From the NCBI RefSeq assembly GCF_019511645.1, contig NZ_JAEUAX010000006.1:62001-126000 (forward strand): a stretch of 64,000 bases of DNA, written 5' to 3'. Shown piece after piece: positions 37,948 to 48,326 of the stretch. The translations under genes and the position numbers were made by a program. Source of the stretch: Microbacterium ureisolvens (GTDB lineage Bacteria; Actinomycetota; Actinomycetes; Actinomycetales; Microbacteriaceae). How positions within the stretch are numbered: the stretch's first letter is position 1; each line of letters starts with the position of its first letter. Below the pieces are notes generated by a model. It made no database searches. It saw only the letters and a program-made list of their open reading frames with translations, and had not been told where the DNA came from.

Positions 37948-38351
37948 GTCGTGGGGGCGAGTTCGCCGATGAGGGTCTCGACGCGGATGCGGATCTCGTC
38001 GCGGATGCGGCGGACTGTGTCGGCGTCCTGTCCGGCGGGATCGTCGAGCTGCCAGTCCTCGTAGCGCTTGCCGGGGAAGATCGGGCACGCGTCGCCGCAG
38101 CCCATCGTGATCACGACGTCGGATTCCTTCACAGCGTCGACGGTGAGCAGCTTCGGCGTGTTGCCGGCGATGTCGATGCCTTCCTCCGCCATCGCGTCGA
38201 CGGCGACCGGGTTGATCTGATCCTTGGGCTCGGAGCCGGCCGACAGAACCTCGATGCGGTCGCCGGCGAGCGCCTCGAGATAGCCGGCGGCCATCTGGGA
38301 ACGGCCGGCGTTGTGCACGCAGACGAACAGGACGGTGGGCTTGCTGCTCAT
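37944..38351 (-). CDS. arsC: Arsenate reductase, low-molecular-weight phosphatase fold
   Basis: Reduces arsenate to arsenite. 135 residues with the CX5R loop FVCVHNAGRSQ (nucleophile C11, R17), further cysteines C85 and C89 in GCGDACP, and the DDPAGQD aspartate segment. This is the thioredoxin/mycoredoxin-type ArsC. It is followed by the aquaporin with a GTGA overlap. Confidence 0.95.
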   Translation of the reverse strand: MSSKPTVLFVCVHNAGRSQMAAGYLEALAGDRIEVLSAGSEPKDQINPVAVDAMAEEGIDIAGNTPKLLTVDAVKESDVVITMGCGDACPIFPGKRYEDWQLDDPAGQDADTVRRIRDEIRIRVETLIGELAPTT

Positions 38352-38387
38352 GCGGGAACTCGCTTCCTTCTCAGGGAAAGCATAGAC

Positions 38388-38405
38388 GACAATCTATTGA
38401 TATTC
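38388..38405. promoter_or_regulatory. Putative ArsR operator before arsC
   Basis: CTATTGATATT, an AT-rich island in a very GC-rich stretch, shares the ATTGAT/ATCAAT core with the arsR intergenic region. It lies about 40 bases before the arsC start and may give arsC its own ArsR-controlled promoter. Confidence 0.4.
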
Positions 38406-38434
38406 GGCTCGGGCACCACCGCACATTCCCGGCG

Positions 38435-38944
38435 TCACGTCCCGTTGTCGGCGCTCCGGCGCTCGACCACCACCGTGTCGCGCCACTGCCCGGCGTGCGG
38501 GCCGAGCGCGGAGCGGGCGATGCGCTCCCGCCGGCCCACGATCCGGAATCCGGCGCGTTCGTGGAGTCGGAGGCTGGCCGCGTTCTCGGGGAAGATGCTG
38601 GACTGGATCGTCCAGTACCCGGCCTTCTCGGCGGCATCGATGAGGGCGTCCAGAAGCAGGCGCCCGATCCCCCGGCCATGGTGGGCGGGGTCGATGTACA
38701 CGGAGTGCTCGATCACGCCCCGGTACGCCGCTCGGGTCGAGACCGGCGATGCAGCCGCCCACCCGGTGACCGTCCCCGTCTCGTCGACGGCGACCAGCCG
38801 CGCCTCGCGGACCTTCCCGGCATCGAACTGCTCCCAGGTCGGGGTGGCGGTCTCGAAAGTCGCCTCGCCCCCGACGACCCCCGCCGCGAAGATCGCCTCC
38901 ACCCGCGGCCAGTCCGCCGCCGTCATCTCGCGGACCTGCGTCAT
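38435..38944 (-). CDS. GNAT N-acetyltransferase, ArsN/phosphinothricin acetyltransferase-like
   Basis: 169 residues. The acetyl-CoA loop is HHGRGIGRLLLDALI; SVYIDP and FPENAASLRLHERAGFR match phosphinothricin acetyltransferases. Within ars operons this family (ArsN1) acetylates arsinothricin, an arsenic-bearing antibiotic. Coupled to the flavoprotein gene by ATGA and followed by arsC after 83 bases. Confidence 0.85.
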   Translation of the reverse strand: MTQVREMTAADWPRVEAIFAAGVVGGEATFETATPTWEQFDAGKVREARLVAVDETGTVTGWAAASPVSTRAAYRGVIEHSVYIDPAHHGRGIGRLLLDALIDAAEKAGYWTIQSSIFPENAASLRLHERAGFRIVGRRERIARSALGPHAGQWRDTVVVERRSADNGT

Positions 38945-40260
38945 GAGCAGCAGGCGCTTGCGCCGGTGAGACCGGTCGAGCAGACGCCGGTCGCAGGAAG
39001 GGTGAGCTGAACCTCGGTGGCAGCACGCATATCGCCGTCGACCCAGGCGACGACGGAGCGGACCTGCTCGTATCCCGTGGCGAGCAGGAACGTCGGCGCG
39101 CGGCCGTAGGACTTCATCCCGACGAGGAAGAACCCGGCTTCCGGGTGACGAAGCTCATCGAAGCCGTGCGGGGCGACGGTGCCGCAGGAGTGCAGGTTCG
39201 GGTCGATCAGCGGCGCCAGCCGCACCGGGGCCTCCACGGTCTCGTCCAGGTGCAGCCGGACCTCGCGGAGCATGTCCAGGTCGGGCCGGAACCCGGTCGC
39301 GCCCACCACGACGTCGGTGTCGTAAGACGCCGGTTCGCGGCGGCGTGACCCGATCAGCCGAACCCCGTCGCCGTGGCGTTCGATGGCGGAGATCTCGAAC
39401 GAGTCGATCTTCTCGATCGCCCCGGCGTCGACGAGCTGGTCGACTCGCGAGCCGAGGCGAGCCCGATCTGCCAGCTCGTCATCAGCCGACGACGACACCC
39501 GGACAGCGGATGCGTTGCGGATCAGCCACGTCACGCGCGTGCCCGGAGCGTCCTTCGCGAGTTCCGCCAGCGCGATCAGGGTGTTCGCGGCCGAGTGCCC
39601 CGCACCGACCACCGTCGTGTGGCGTCCGGCGAACCGCTCTCGCTCGGCGCCGAGCACGTCCGGGAGCGCGTGCACCAGGCGACCGTCGACGTCGGAGTCG
39701 CCGAGCGGATCCAGCCCGGACGAGCTCAGCGGATTCGGCGAGGTGTACGTGCCGGACGCGTCGATCACCGCCCGCCCGACGAGCTCCTCGACGCGGCCGT
39801 CCGTCGCTCGGACACGGATCAGGAAGGGCGTGGTGTCGCGGCCCGCGGTGCGGGTACGGTCCATGCCCTCGCGCGACACCGCGACCACCCGGGTTCCGAA
39901 CCGTATCCGGGACCGGATCGCGTCCAGCTCGGCCAGCGGCGAGAGGTAGAGGTCGACGAGTTCCCGTCCGGTCGGTGCGGCATCCTCGTCGACCGGCGCG
40001 CTCCAGCCGGCGGATTCGAGGAGCCGCCGGGATGAGGGGTCGATCAGGTGACGCCACGGCGAGAACAGCCGGGTGTGGCCCCAGAGCCGGATCGAGGCGG
40101 CGGCCTGCTCGCCCCTCTCCAGGATCCTGAAATCGATGCCTCGCTCGACCAGGTTCGCCGCGGCCGCCAGCCCGATGGGCCCGGCGCCGATGATCACCAC
40201 CGGCAGCGACGCCAAGCGGTCGGTCACGACCATGCGGGGTGTCAGATCGAGCAGCGTCAC
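38941..40260 (-). CDS. ArsO-like FAD-dependent monooxygenase
   Basis: 439 residues with two dinucleotide sites: VVIIGAGPIGLAAAANL (FAD) at the N-terminus and TTVVGAGHSAANTLIAL (NADPH) mid-protein, plus VVVGATGFRPDLDML. The extreme end is cysteine-rich (GVCSTG and ASACCS). Flavin monooxygenases of this type are called ArsO in ars operons; their reaction is not well settled. GTG start with GGAGG upstream, divergent from arsR. Confidence 0.85.
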   Translation of the reverse strand: MTLLDLTPRMVVTDRLASLPVVIIGAGPIGLAAAANLVERGIDFRILERGEQAAASIRLWGHTRLFSPWRHLIDPSSRRLLESAGWSAPVDEDAAPTGRELVDLYLSPLAELDAIRSRIRFGTRVVAVSREGMDRTRTAGRDTTPFLIRVRATDGRVEELVGRAVIDASGTYTSPNPLSSSGLDPLGDSDVDGRLVHALPDVLGAERERFAGRHTTVVGAGHSAANTLIALAELAKDAPGTRVTWLIRNASAVRVSSSADDELADRARLGSRVDQLVDAGAIEKIDSFEISAIERHGDGVRLIGSRRREPASYDTDVVVGATGFRPDLDMLREVRLHLDETVEAPVRLAPLIDPNLHSCGTVAPHGFDELRHPEAGFFLVGMKSYGRAPTFLLATGYEQVRSVVAWVDGDMRAATEVQLTLPATGVCSTGLTGASACCS

Positions 40261-40275
40261 GATGTGCCTCCAGCG

Positions 40276-40346
40276 AAGATATTGATGAACGTCGATGTTC
40301 AGTATGGATTGCTGTATCGATGAGTGTCAATATCGACTATCGTCGA
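40276..40346. promoter_or_regulatory. ArsR operator region between arsR and the ars operon
   Basis: An AT-rich intergenic stretch with repeated half-sites: ATATTGAT at 40279, GTCGATGTTC at 40291, TATCGATGAG at 40315 and TCAATATCGA at 40327. These resemble ArsR-family operators and could control both directions. Confidence 0.5.
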
Positions 40347-40349
40347 TGC

Positions 40350-40706
40350 ATGGTCACGATGCTCGAGGTCACCGACATCACCGCCGACGCGGGCGAGGTG
40401 TGCTGCGCCCCGCTGGTGAAGGAGCCGATCGCCCAGCGCGACGCCGAACAGCTCGCAGCCACCCTGAAGGCCCTCGCCGACCCGGCTCGGTTGCGGCTGC
40501 TGTCGATCGTGGCGTCCTCCGAAGGGCAGGAGGCATGCGTGTGCGACCTCATCGAACCCGTCGGGCTGTCCCAGCCGACCGTGTCTCACCACCTGAAGAT
40601 CCTGACCGAAGCGGGATTCCTGTCCCGTTCCAAGCGCGGAACCTGGGCGTACTACCGGCTGCAGCCGGACGCGCTCACCGGCGTGGCGGACTTCCTCACG
40701 ATCTGA
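40350..40706 (+). CDS. arsR: Arsenic-responsive ArsR repressor
   Basis: A winged-helix repressor, 118 residues from the ATG at 40350 (ATG 40320 and 40359 are alternatives; none has a clear ribosome site, so the message may be leaderless). The recognition helix is VGLSQPTVSHHLKIL. The vicinal pair EVCCAP lies at residues 18-19, or 15-16 from the third start, and EACVCDLIEP follows. A Cys15-Cys16-Cys55 arsenite site is known in the Corynebacterium ArsR, so an N-terminal CC sensor is likely here. Confidence 0.93.
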   Translation: MVTMLEVTDITADAGEVCCAPLVKEPIAQRDAEQLAATLKALADPARLRLLSIVASSEGQEACVCDLIEPVGLSQPTVSHHLKILTEAGFLSRSKRGTWAYYRLQPDALTGVADFLTI

Positions 40707-40723
40707 AACGCCGAAGACGAGGA

Positions 40724-40756
40724 ACGGATGCCGCAGCCCTGGGCTGCGGCATCCGT
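40724..40756. terminator. Bidirectional hairpin terminator between arsR and sucD
   Basis: A 15-bp perfect stem, ACGGATGCCGCAGCC and complement, with a 3-base loop, between convergent genes. It again carries GGATGC/GCATCC. Confidence 0.85.
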
Positions 40757-40785
40757 CCCTGTGTTCGAGCTCGGCGACCGAAAGG

Positions 40786-41721
<936 letters not shown>

Positions 41722-42885
41722 TCACGCGTTGGCGAGCTCGGCAGCCTTGTCGGCGCCCTCGTCCATCGTCTCGGCCAGGGTCACGAGCGGGTGGTTGGCC
41801 TCACGCAGGATCGCGCGGCCCTCCTCGACCTTGTTGCCGTCCAGGCGCACGACCAGCGGCTTGGAGGCCGACGAGCCGAGCTCGGCGAGCGCGCCGACGA
41901 TGCCCTTGGCGACCGCGTCGCAGGCGGTGATGCCGCCGAAGACGTTGACGAACACCGACTTGACCTGCGGGTCGCCCAGGATGACGTCGAGGCCGGCGGC
42001 CATGACCTCGGCCGACGCGCCGCCGCCGATGTCGAGGAAGTTGGCGGGCTTCACGCCGCCGTGGTTCTCACCGGCGTACGCGACGACATCGAGCGTCGAC
42101 ATCACCAGGCCCGCACCGTTGCCGATGACGCCGACCTCGCCGTCGAGCTTGACGTAGTTGAGGTCATTGGCCTTCGCCTTGGCCTCGAGCGGGTCGGCGG
42201 CGTCCTTGTCTTCGAGCAGCGCGTGGCCGGCGTGACGGAAGTCGGCGTTCTCGTCGAGCGAGACCTTGCCGTCGAGGGCGATGATGTCGCCCTCTTCGGT
42301 GAGCACGAGCGGGTTGACCTCGACGAGCGTCGCGTCCTCGCCCTTGTACACGTTGTAGAGCTTGACGAACACATCGCTCACCTTGTCGACCAGCTCCGCC
42401 GAGAAGCCGGCGGCCTCGGCGATCTCGACGGCCTTCGCCTTGTCGATGCCGGTGCCGGGGTTGACGTCGATGCGGGCGAGGGCCTCGGGGCGCTCGACGG
42501 CGAGCTCCTCGATCTCCATGCCGCCCTCGACTGACGCGAGCGACAGGTACGAGCGGTTGGCGCGGTCCAGCAGCACCGAGAAGTAGTACTCCTTGTCGAT
42601 GCGGGCACCCTGCGCGACCATGACGCGCTTGACGACGTGGCCCTTGATGTCGAGGCCGAGGATGGCCTTCGCGGCCTCGTAGGCCTCGTCGGGGGTCTTC
42701 GCGACCTTCACGCCGCCGGCCTTGCCGCGACCGCCGGTCTTGACCTGGGCCTTGACGACGACGACACCGCCGATCTTCTCGGCTGCGGCAAGCACCTCCT
42801 CCGGCGTGTCCGCGACGATGCCGGCGAGCACCGGCACCTCGTACTTCTCGAAAAGGTCTCGTGCCTGGTACTCGTACAGATCCAC
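41722..42885 (-). CDS. sucC: Succinate--CoA ligase, ADP-forming, beta subunit
   Basis: 387 residues, ATP-grasp fold beginning [39 protein letters not shown] marks nucleotide binding and [16 protein letters not shown] the C-terminal ligase domain. The GTG at 42885 (AAGGAAA upstream) matches the family start, replacing the usual ATG. Together with SucD it makes ATP from succinyl-CoA. Confidence 0.97.
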   Translation of the reverse strand: MDLYEYQARDLFEKYEVPVLAGIVADTPEEVLAAAEKIGGVVVVKAQVKTGGRGKAGGVKVAKTPDEAYEAAKAILGLDIKGHVVKRVMVAQGARIDKEYYFSVLLDRANRSYLSLASVEGGMEIEELAVERPEALARIDVNPGTGIDKAKAVEIAEAAGFSAELVDKVSDVFVKLYNVYKGEDATLVEVNPLVLTEEGDIIALDGKVSLDENADFRHAGHALLEDKDAADPLEAKAKANDLNYVKLDGEVGVIGNGAGLVMSTLDVVAYAGENHGGVKPANFLDIGGGASAEVMAAGLDVILGDPQVKSVFVNVFGGITACDAVAKGIVGALAELGSSASKPLVVRLDGNKVEEGRAILREANHPLVTLAETMDEGADKAAELANA

Positions 42886-42937
42886 AGTGATTTCCTTCGC
42901 AGGTGGCGAATGGGGGTGGGGACGACGCTCAAAAGCG

Positions 42938-42951
42938 TCTCGACGTCGAGA
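42938..42951. promoter_or_regulatory. 14-bp palindrome in the sucC leader
   Basis: TCTCGACGTCGAGA is a perfect palindrome about 53 bases before the sucC start, followed on the transcript by a GACGCT/AGCGTC hairpin. It may be an operator; no regulator can be named. The rest of 42886-43060 shows nothing else. Confidence 0.35.
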
Positions 42952-43060
42952 TATCGACCAGTCCCCCAGCCTACTACCGGTCGTCGTCCGGTTCTGACCG
43001 CAGCGACGCGCCGCCGGGTTCCCGAAGAGCTGAACAGATGCTGCGACCCGGCGGCCGCCG

Positions 43061-44644
43061 TCACCGCACGGTGGCTGCCTGAGGCGTCCGGACCTCGGCG
43101 GGGTCGTCATCGAGCTCTTCGCCCGGGACACGGGGCAGACGCGCGAGGTCCCGGAGTGCCGGCCCCTCGATGCGGCATCCGTCCGCCGTGAACCGCGATG
43201 CGTGCAGCGGGCAGTCCCAGGTGTGTTCGGCATCGTTCCACCGCAGCACGCCGCCGAGGTGGGTGCACACGGCGCTCACCGCACACGTCCGTCCGTCGAC
43301 CGTGGAGATGCCCACCGGCTGCCCGGCGCGGCTGGCGACCACACCCTCCCCCTCGGCGGGGCGACGGATCGGGGTCGGCACGGTCTGCGCACCGATCCAC
43401 CCCGACGCCGCCTCCCAGCCGACGCGGAGGTTCTCCACGCCGCCGCGGGCGAGATCCGCCGGCACGGTGAACCGCGTCGCGATGACGTTCATCCAGTCCG
43501 GGCGGTCGCGTCGCGGAACACGGCAGATCTCCGCCGTCAGCCGCAGCGCCGCCGCCGGCGCGTTCGAGAGCCCCCACTTCGCGTACCCGGTGGCGAACCG
43601 GATGCGGCCGAGCGCGCGCGGCATCGCTCCGACGAACGGGATGAGGTCGTGCGACTCGTAGTCCTGGGCCGACCACGAGGCCACGGGTGCGGCGCCGGGG
43701 AAGTGATACTGCGCCCACGACACCAGACCGTCCACGCTCGCGCGGGCCGAGGGTGCGCGTCCCACGGGGAAGCCGTTGCCCGCGACGATGAGCTGGGCGG
43801 CGCCGGCAGGGCCGTCCTCGGGGGTGATCGAACGCACGGACTTGGTCTCGCCGTCGACCGAGATGTAGAGCCCCTCGGGGAGCGGTCCGTCGGTCGCGAA
43901 GGCCACGCAGGAGGAGCGCAGCCCACGCACCTTGGCGAAGTACAGGCCCCGGTCGGTGATCGGCGTCGCCGTCGCGAGCACGACGTGGTTCGCCGCGAGG
44001 AAACCCCTCGTCGTCTCGACACCGGACCACGGTGCTGCGTGCACGCGGGTGACCCGTACGCCCGTGTGCAGCGTGCCTCCCTCGCGCAGCAGCGCCTGTG
44101 CGAGCGCGACCAGGAGGCGCTGCGGATCGATCGCGACCTGGCGGTCGAGCGCCACCGCGTCGACCATGTCGAACGGGGACTGCGCGAGCTGATCGGGCTC
44201 GACCCGCCGTACCGGGAGCCCGGCCTCGACGGCTGCGCGCAGCTCCGCGTCGATGCACGCGGCACCCTGCGGCGTCTGTGCATACGAATACGCGGCACGG
44301 CGGGAGTACGGGACGCCGAGCTCGTCGGCGATGCCCGTGAGCCACTCGGCACCATCCTGGTTGGACTCGACGTACGCACGCACCAGCCGCGCGGGATGGT
44401 GTCTGCGCAGGCTCGAGAGCACTGCACCCTGCAGCAGCGTCAGCTTGCCGGTGTTGCCACCCGAGGCGAGCGCTCCCACCTCTGCGGCCTCCACCACGGC
44501 GACGTCCAGCCCTCGACGGGTGAGCAGCAGTGCGGTCGAAAGACCCGTCAGGCCGGCGCCGACGACCACGACGTCGCGCCGCCGCCCGGATGCGAACGGG
44601 GTGCCCACGACCTCGGGGGCGTCTGTCTTCCAGATGGGCGTCAT
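43061..44644 (-). CDS. FAD-dependent oxidoreductase with C-terminal Rieske domain
   Basis: 527 residues. The N-terminal DAO-type flavoprotein begins [18 protein letters not shown] and continues [12 protein letters not shown]. The C-terminal 100 residues hold a Rieske 2Fe-2S site: [11 protein letters not shown] and [10 protein letters not shown] give two Cys-His pairs. Such fusions are widespread and poorly studied. ATG 44644 is used; the frame is open further upstream. Divergent from a TetR regulator, which may control it. Confidence 0.88.
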   Translation of the reverse strand: MTPIWKTDAPEVVGTPFASGRRRDVVVVGAGLTGLSTALLLTRRGLDVAVVEAAEVGALASGGNTGKLTLLQGAVLSSLRRHHPARLVRAYVESNQDGAEWLTGIADELGVPYSRRAAYSYAQTPQGAACIDAELRAAVEAGLPVRRVEPDQLAQSPFDMVDAVALDRQVAIDPQRLLVALAQALLREGGTLHTGVRVTRVHAAPWSGVETTRGFLAANHVVLATATPITDRGLYFAKVRGLRSSCVAFATDGPLPEGLYISVDGETKSVRSITPEDGPAGAAQLIVAGNGFPVGRAPSARASVDGLVSWAQYHFPGAAPVASWSAQDYESHDLIPFVGAMPRALGRIRFATGYAKWGLSNAPAAALRLTAEICRVPRRDRPDWMNVIATRFTVPADLARGGVENLRVGWEAASGWIGAQTVPTPIRRPAEGEGVVASRAGQPVGISTVDGRTCAVSAVCTHLGGVLRWNDAEHTWDCPLHASRFTADGCRIEGPALRDLARLPRVPGEELDDDPAEVRTPQAATVR

Positions 44645-44784
44645 GACCACAGTGAAGTCCGGTCGCCGCCCGCGCGGCGACGGGGTTGACACCGGGCGAC
44701 CGAGTGCCACCGCGTCGAACCGGGCACGCGCCGCCGCGAGCGCATGCCCGCTCGCGGCGGCGCGCGCACTAGGCTCTCCCCGAG

Positions 44785-45471
44785 ATGTCCGACACCGCCG
44801 CCTCCGCCGCACAGGCCGCGTCCCGCGCGACCGTAGTCGCCGCCGCGCTCGAGCTGTTCGCAGAGCAGGGGTTCGATCAGACGTCGGTGGAGCAGATCGC
44901 CCAGGCGGCGGGCGTGTCCCGTTCGACGTTCTTCCGGCAGTTCGGCGGCAAGGACGACGTGGTGTTCACCGACCACGAGCTGCTCCTGGAACGACTGCGC
45001 GAGTTCTTGGCGCAGCCGCATCCCGATCCGTGGGCGGCGGTGTGCGAGGCATCCGTCTTCGTGTACGCGCACTTCGCGGCGGACCCCGAGCTCGCACGGC
45101 GACGCTACACGGTGGTGCGGGGTGTCCCGGCGCTGCGCGATCGCGAGATCGTCACGGTGTTCCGCTACGAGCGGCTCTTCGACGAGTATCTGCGCGCGTC
45201 GCTGCCCGGCCTCGACCCGCTGGACGCCGTGGGGTTCTCGGCTCTCATCACCGCGATCCACAACCACGTCCTGCGCCGGCTCATCCGGGGTCCGAAGAAG
45301 GTGCCGGTCTCGGTGCTGCGCGCCGCCCTCGATGACGCTCGCCGCAGATTCGGCGTGCTTCCCGACAGTGAGGCGGACCCTGCCGCCGAAGAGGTGGTCG
45401 TCGCCGTGTTCCCGCGGTCGATGCCGACCGCCGAGGTGGCCCGTCGGCTGCGTGAGCGTCTCGACGATTGA
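44785..45471 (+). CDS. TetR-family transcriptional regulator
   Basis: 228 residues. The N-terminal helix-turn-helix is classic: ALELFAEQGFDQTSVEQIA then AGVSRSTFFRQFGGKDDV. The C-terminal ligand domain is helical and not diagnostic. Divergent from the FAD-Rieske gene, its likely target; the 140-base gap shows no obvious perfect operator. Confidence 0.92.
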   Translation: MSDTAASAAQAASRATVVAAALELFAEQGFDQTSVEQIAQAAGVSRSTFFRQFGGKDDVVFTDHELLLERLREFLAQPHPDPWAAVCEASVFVYAHFAADPELARRRYTVVRGVPALRDREIVTVFRYERLFDEYLRASLPGLDPLDAVGFSALITAIHNHVLRRLIRGPKKVPVSVLRAALDDARRRFGVLPDSEADPAAEEVVVAVFPRSMPTAEVARRLRERLDD

Positions 45472-45533
45472 CCTCGGCGACTCGTCTTCGGAATTCGTCT
45501 TCGCACGTGTGAGCACGGCGGTATGTTCGAGCT

Positions 45534-48254
45534 ATGAGCACAGTGGACACCTCGCCCGAGACGGCAGGGAGAGCCCCCTGGTACACGCAGGATCCGGACG
45601 CCGTCGTCGCCGCACTCCGCAGCGACCGCGACCGAGGCCTGACGGCCGCCGACGCCGCACAGCGACTCGCCGAGCACGGCCCCAACTCGATCGCCGCTGA
45701 GAAGCCGCCGTCGACCTGGCAGGTGGCGCTCCAGCAGCTCGCCGATTCGATGAACGTCATGCTGGTCGCCGTCGCGGTCATCAGCCTGTTCATCAACCAG
45801 GTGAGCGTCGGCATCCTGGTCGGCGCCCTCGTCGTGCTGAACATCGTCCTGGGCACCCGGCAGGAGCTCAAGGCGAAGGCATCCGTCGACGCCCTCGCCA
45901 AGATGCAGATCCCGCAGGCGAAGGTCGTCCGCGACGGTTCGCTGGTGCAGGTCGACGCCACGACGCTGGTGCCGGGCGACATCGTCGCCCTCGAGGCCGG
46001 CGACATCGTTCCCGCCGACGGGCGCATCGTCCGCTCGGCGACGCTCGAGACGCAGGAGGCGGCCCTCACCGGCGAGAGCGCGCCGATCCCGAAGGACGCC
46101 GGCACCCTCACGAACCCAGAGACGACCCTGGGCGACCGCACCGACATGGTGTTCCAGAACACCCAGGTGACGCGGGGCACGGCGACGGTGGTCGTCACCG
46201 ACACCGGCATGCAGACGCAGATGGGCCAGATCGCGTCGATGCTCTCCGCAGTCAAGCCCGCCAAGTCCCCGCTGCAGCGCGAACTCGACTCGCTCACCGG
46301 CGTGCTGGGCTGGATCGCGTGGGGCGCGGTCGCGATCATCATCATCACGGGCCTGCTGCGCGGCCAGGAGATCACGTCGGTGATCCTCCTGGGCATCTCG
46401 ATGGCGATCTCGGCGATCCCGACGGGCATGCCCTCGTTCGTGCAGGCGATGCTCTCGTACGGCTCGCGCCAGCTCGCCGAGCACAAGGCGGTCGTCAAGA
46501 ACCTGACGGATGTCGAGACTCTGGGCGCGACGAGCGCCATCAACTCCGACAAGACCGGCACGCTCACGATGAACGAGATGACGGTCGAGTCGCTGTACTA
46601 CCGCGGCGAATGGTTCACCGTCGCGGGCTCCGGCTACGAGAAGTCCGGCGACGTGCGCCACGTGGCGGGCCTGCCGGTGCCGCAGTTCAACCAGCTCGCA
46701 CTCGGGCTCACCCTCTGCAGCGACGCCACGGTGTCCGACGACGGCGCCGTGATCGGCGACCCGACCGAAGCCGCGCTCGTCGTGCTCGCCGCCAAGCTGG
46801 GCGCCGATGCGGAGCTCACCCGCGCGCAGTTCCCGCGCGTCGCCGAGGTGCCGTTCGACTCCGCGTACAAGTTCATGGGCACCTTCCACGAGATCCCGGT
46901 GGAGGGCGTCGAGACCCTGGTGGGCTACGTCAAGGGCGGCCCCGACGTGGTGCTCGACCGCTGCAGCTCGGTCGCGACGATGGAGGGCGTCGTGCCCATC
47001 GCCGACCGCCGCGACGCGATCCTCGAGGCCAACCGCTCGCTCTCGGAGCAGGGGCTGCGGGTGCTCGCGTTCGCGTTCCGCCGATACGCCGCCGACGCCC
47101 CGGTGGTCGACGACCCCATGGCGGCCGTCTCCGACCTGACGTTCGTCGGCCTCGTCGGCATCATCGACCCGCTGCGTCCCTCCTCGAAGGAGGCCGTGCG
47201 CATCGCGCGCGAGGCCGGTATCGAGGTCCGCATGATCACGGGCGACCACGCGATCACCGCCGCGGCGATCGGGGCGAAGCTCGGGCTCGGCGAAGGCGCG
47301 GCCAGCGGCGCCGAGATCCAGGCGATGAGCGACGACGAGCTGAAGGCGGCACTGCCCCGCCTGCACATGTTCGGCCGCGTCACCCCGGAGGACAAGCTGC
47401 GTCTGGCCCGACTCATGCAGGAGCAGGGCGCCGTCGTCGCGATGACCGGCGACGCCGTGAACGACGCCGCGGCCCTCAAGCAGGCCGACATCGGTGTCGC
47501 GATGGGCTCCGGCAGCGACGTCACGAAGCAGGCGGGGAAGATGATCCTCGTCGACGACAACTTCGGCACCCTGGTGACCGCGGTTCGCCTCGGCCGCTCG
47601 ATCTACGAGAAGATCGTCAGCTACGTCCGGTTCCAGATGTCGCAGCTGTTCTCCCTCGTGCTGCTGTTCCTCGTCGCGAGCATCTTCGGGATCAATGAGG
47701 GGGTGCCCCTCACGCCGATCATGGTGCTGTTCCTGAACTTCTTCATCGCCATCTTCCCGGTCATCGTGATCCTCCTCGACCCGGTGCCCGACGGCATCAT
47801 GCTCAAGCCGCCGCGCGACCCGAAGAAGACGATCGCCAACCCGGCCGCGGTCACACTCTGGTTCGTCTACGGCGGTCTGATCTTCGTCACCACCCTCGTG
47901 CCGCTGCTCCTCTACCCCGACCTGCTGAGCTCGACCGAGCCCAACGTGCCGGTCACGATGGCGTTCGTCGTCTGCGCGCTCGGCTCGATCTTCGGCGGCC
48001 TCGTCATGCGGCGCGATCCCGAGTCCGGCCTGGCCGCCCCGATCATCGACGCGGTGAAGTGGCTGTCGATCCCGCTCGCTCTCACGGTCGTCGCGGTCGA
48101 GGTCCCGTTCATGCAGCGCCTCGTCGGCACGATCAGCCTCTCGGGCGACGAGTGGCTGACGGCGCTCGGCCTGGCCCTGCTCGTGCCCGTGCTGATCGAG
48201 CTCGAGAAGTGGCTCCGCCGCGCGAGGCTCCGCCGCCGCGGCGTTCACGTCTGA
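45534..48254 (+). CDS. P-type cation-transporting ATPase, P2-like
   Basis: 906 residues. The phosphorylated aspartate is D339 in NSDKTGTLTMNEM; the actuator loop is TGES (ALTGESAPI); the hinge is MTGDAVNDAAALKQADIG. An N-terminal cation-ATPase domain precedes ten predicted helices. The membrane motif that in calcium pumps is PEGLPA is PTGMPSF here, so the usual ion-binding Glu is missing and the transported ion may differ from calcium. Preceded by 62 bases after TetR. Confidence 0.93.
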   Translation: MSTVDTSPETAGRAPWYTQDPDAVVAALRSDRDRGLTAADAAQRLAEHGPNSIAAEKPPSTWQVALQQLADSMNVMLVAVAVISLFINQVSVGILVGALVVLNIVLGTRQELKAKASVDALAKMQIPQAKVVRDGSLVQVDATTLVPGDIVALEAGDIVPADGRIVRSATLETQEAALTGESAPIPKDAGTLTNPETTLGDRTDMVFQNTQVTRGTATVVVTDTGMQTQMGQIASMLSAVKPAKSPLQRELDSLTGVLGWIAWGAVAIIIITGLLRGQEITSVILLGISMAISAIPTGMPSFVQAMLSYGSRQLAEHKAVVKNLTDVETLGATSAINSDKTGTLTMNEMTVESLYYRGEWFTVAGSGYEKSGDVRHVAGLPVPQFNQLALGLTLCSDATVSDDGAVIGDPTEAALVVLAAKLGADAELTRAQFPRVAEVPFDSAYKFMGTFHEIPVEGVETLVGYVKGGPDVVLDRCSSVATMEGVVPIADRRDAILEANRSLSEQGLRVLAFAFRRYAADAPVVDDPMAAVSDLTFVGLVGIIDPLRPSSKEAVRIAREAGIEVRMITGDHAITAAAIGAKLGLGEGAASGAEIQAMSDDELKAALPRLHMFGRVTPEDKLRLARLMQEQGAVVAMTGDAVNDAAALKQADIGVAMGSGSDVTKQAGKMILVDDNFGTLVTAVRLGRSIYEKIVSYVRFQMSQLFSLVLLFLVASIFGINEGVPLTPIMVLFLNFFIAIFPVIVILLDPVPDGIMLKPPRDPKKTIANPAAVTLWFVYGGLIFVTTLVPLLLYPDLLSSTEPNVPVTMAFVVCALGSIFGGLVMRRDPESGLAAPIIDAVKWLSIPLALTVVAVEVPFMQRLVGTISLSGDEWLTALGLALLVPVLIELEKWLRRARLRRRGVHV

Positions 48255-48264
48255 CGCACGTGCA

Positions 48265-48301
48265 GAGAACGCGCGCCACCCGAATGGGGGCGCGCGTTCT
48301 C
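48265..48301. terminator. Bidirectional hairpin terminator after the P-type ATPase
   Basis: A 13-bp perfect stem, GAGAACGCGCGCC and complement, around an 11-base loop, between convergent genes. Confidence 0.85.
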
Positions 48302-48326
48302 CGTTCGAGGTACGGTCGCCCGATGG

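Noticed and set aside
45165..48248. 1027-codon frame antisense to the P-type ATPase
   Set aside because: Composition is that of a codon-bias shadow (Arg, His, Asp, Val repeats); the ATPase has all family motifs.
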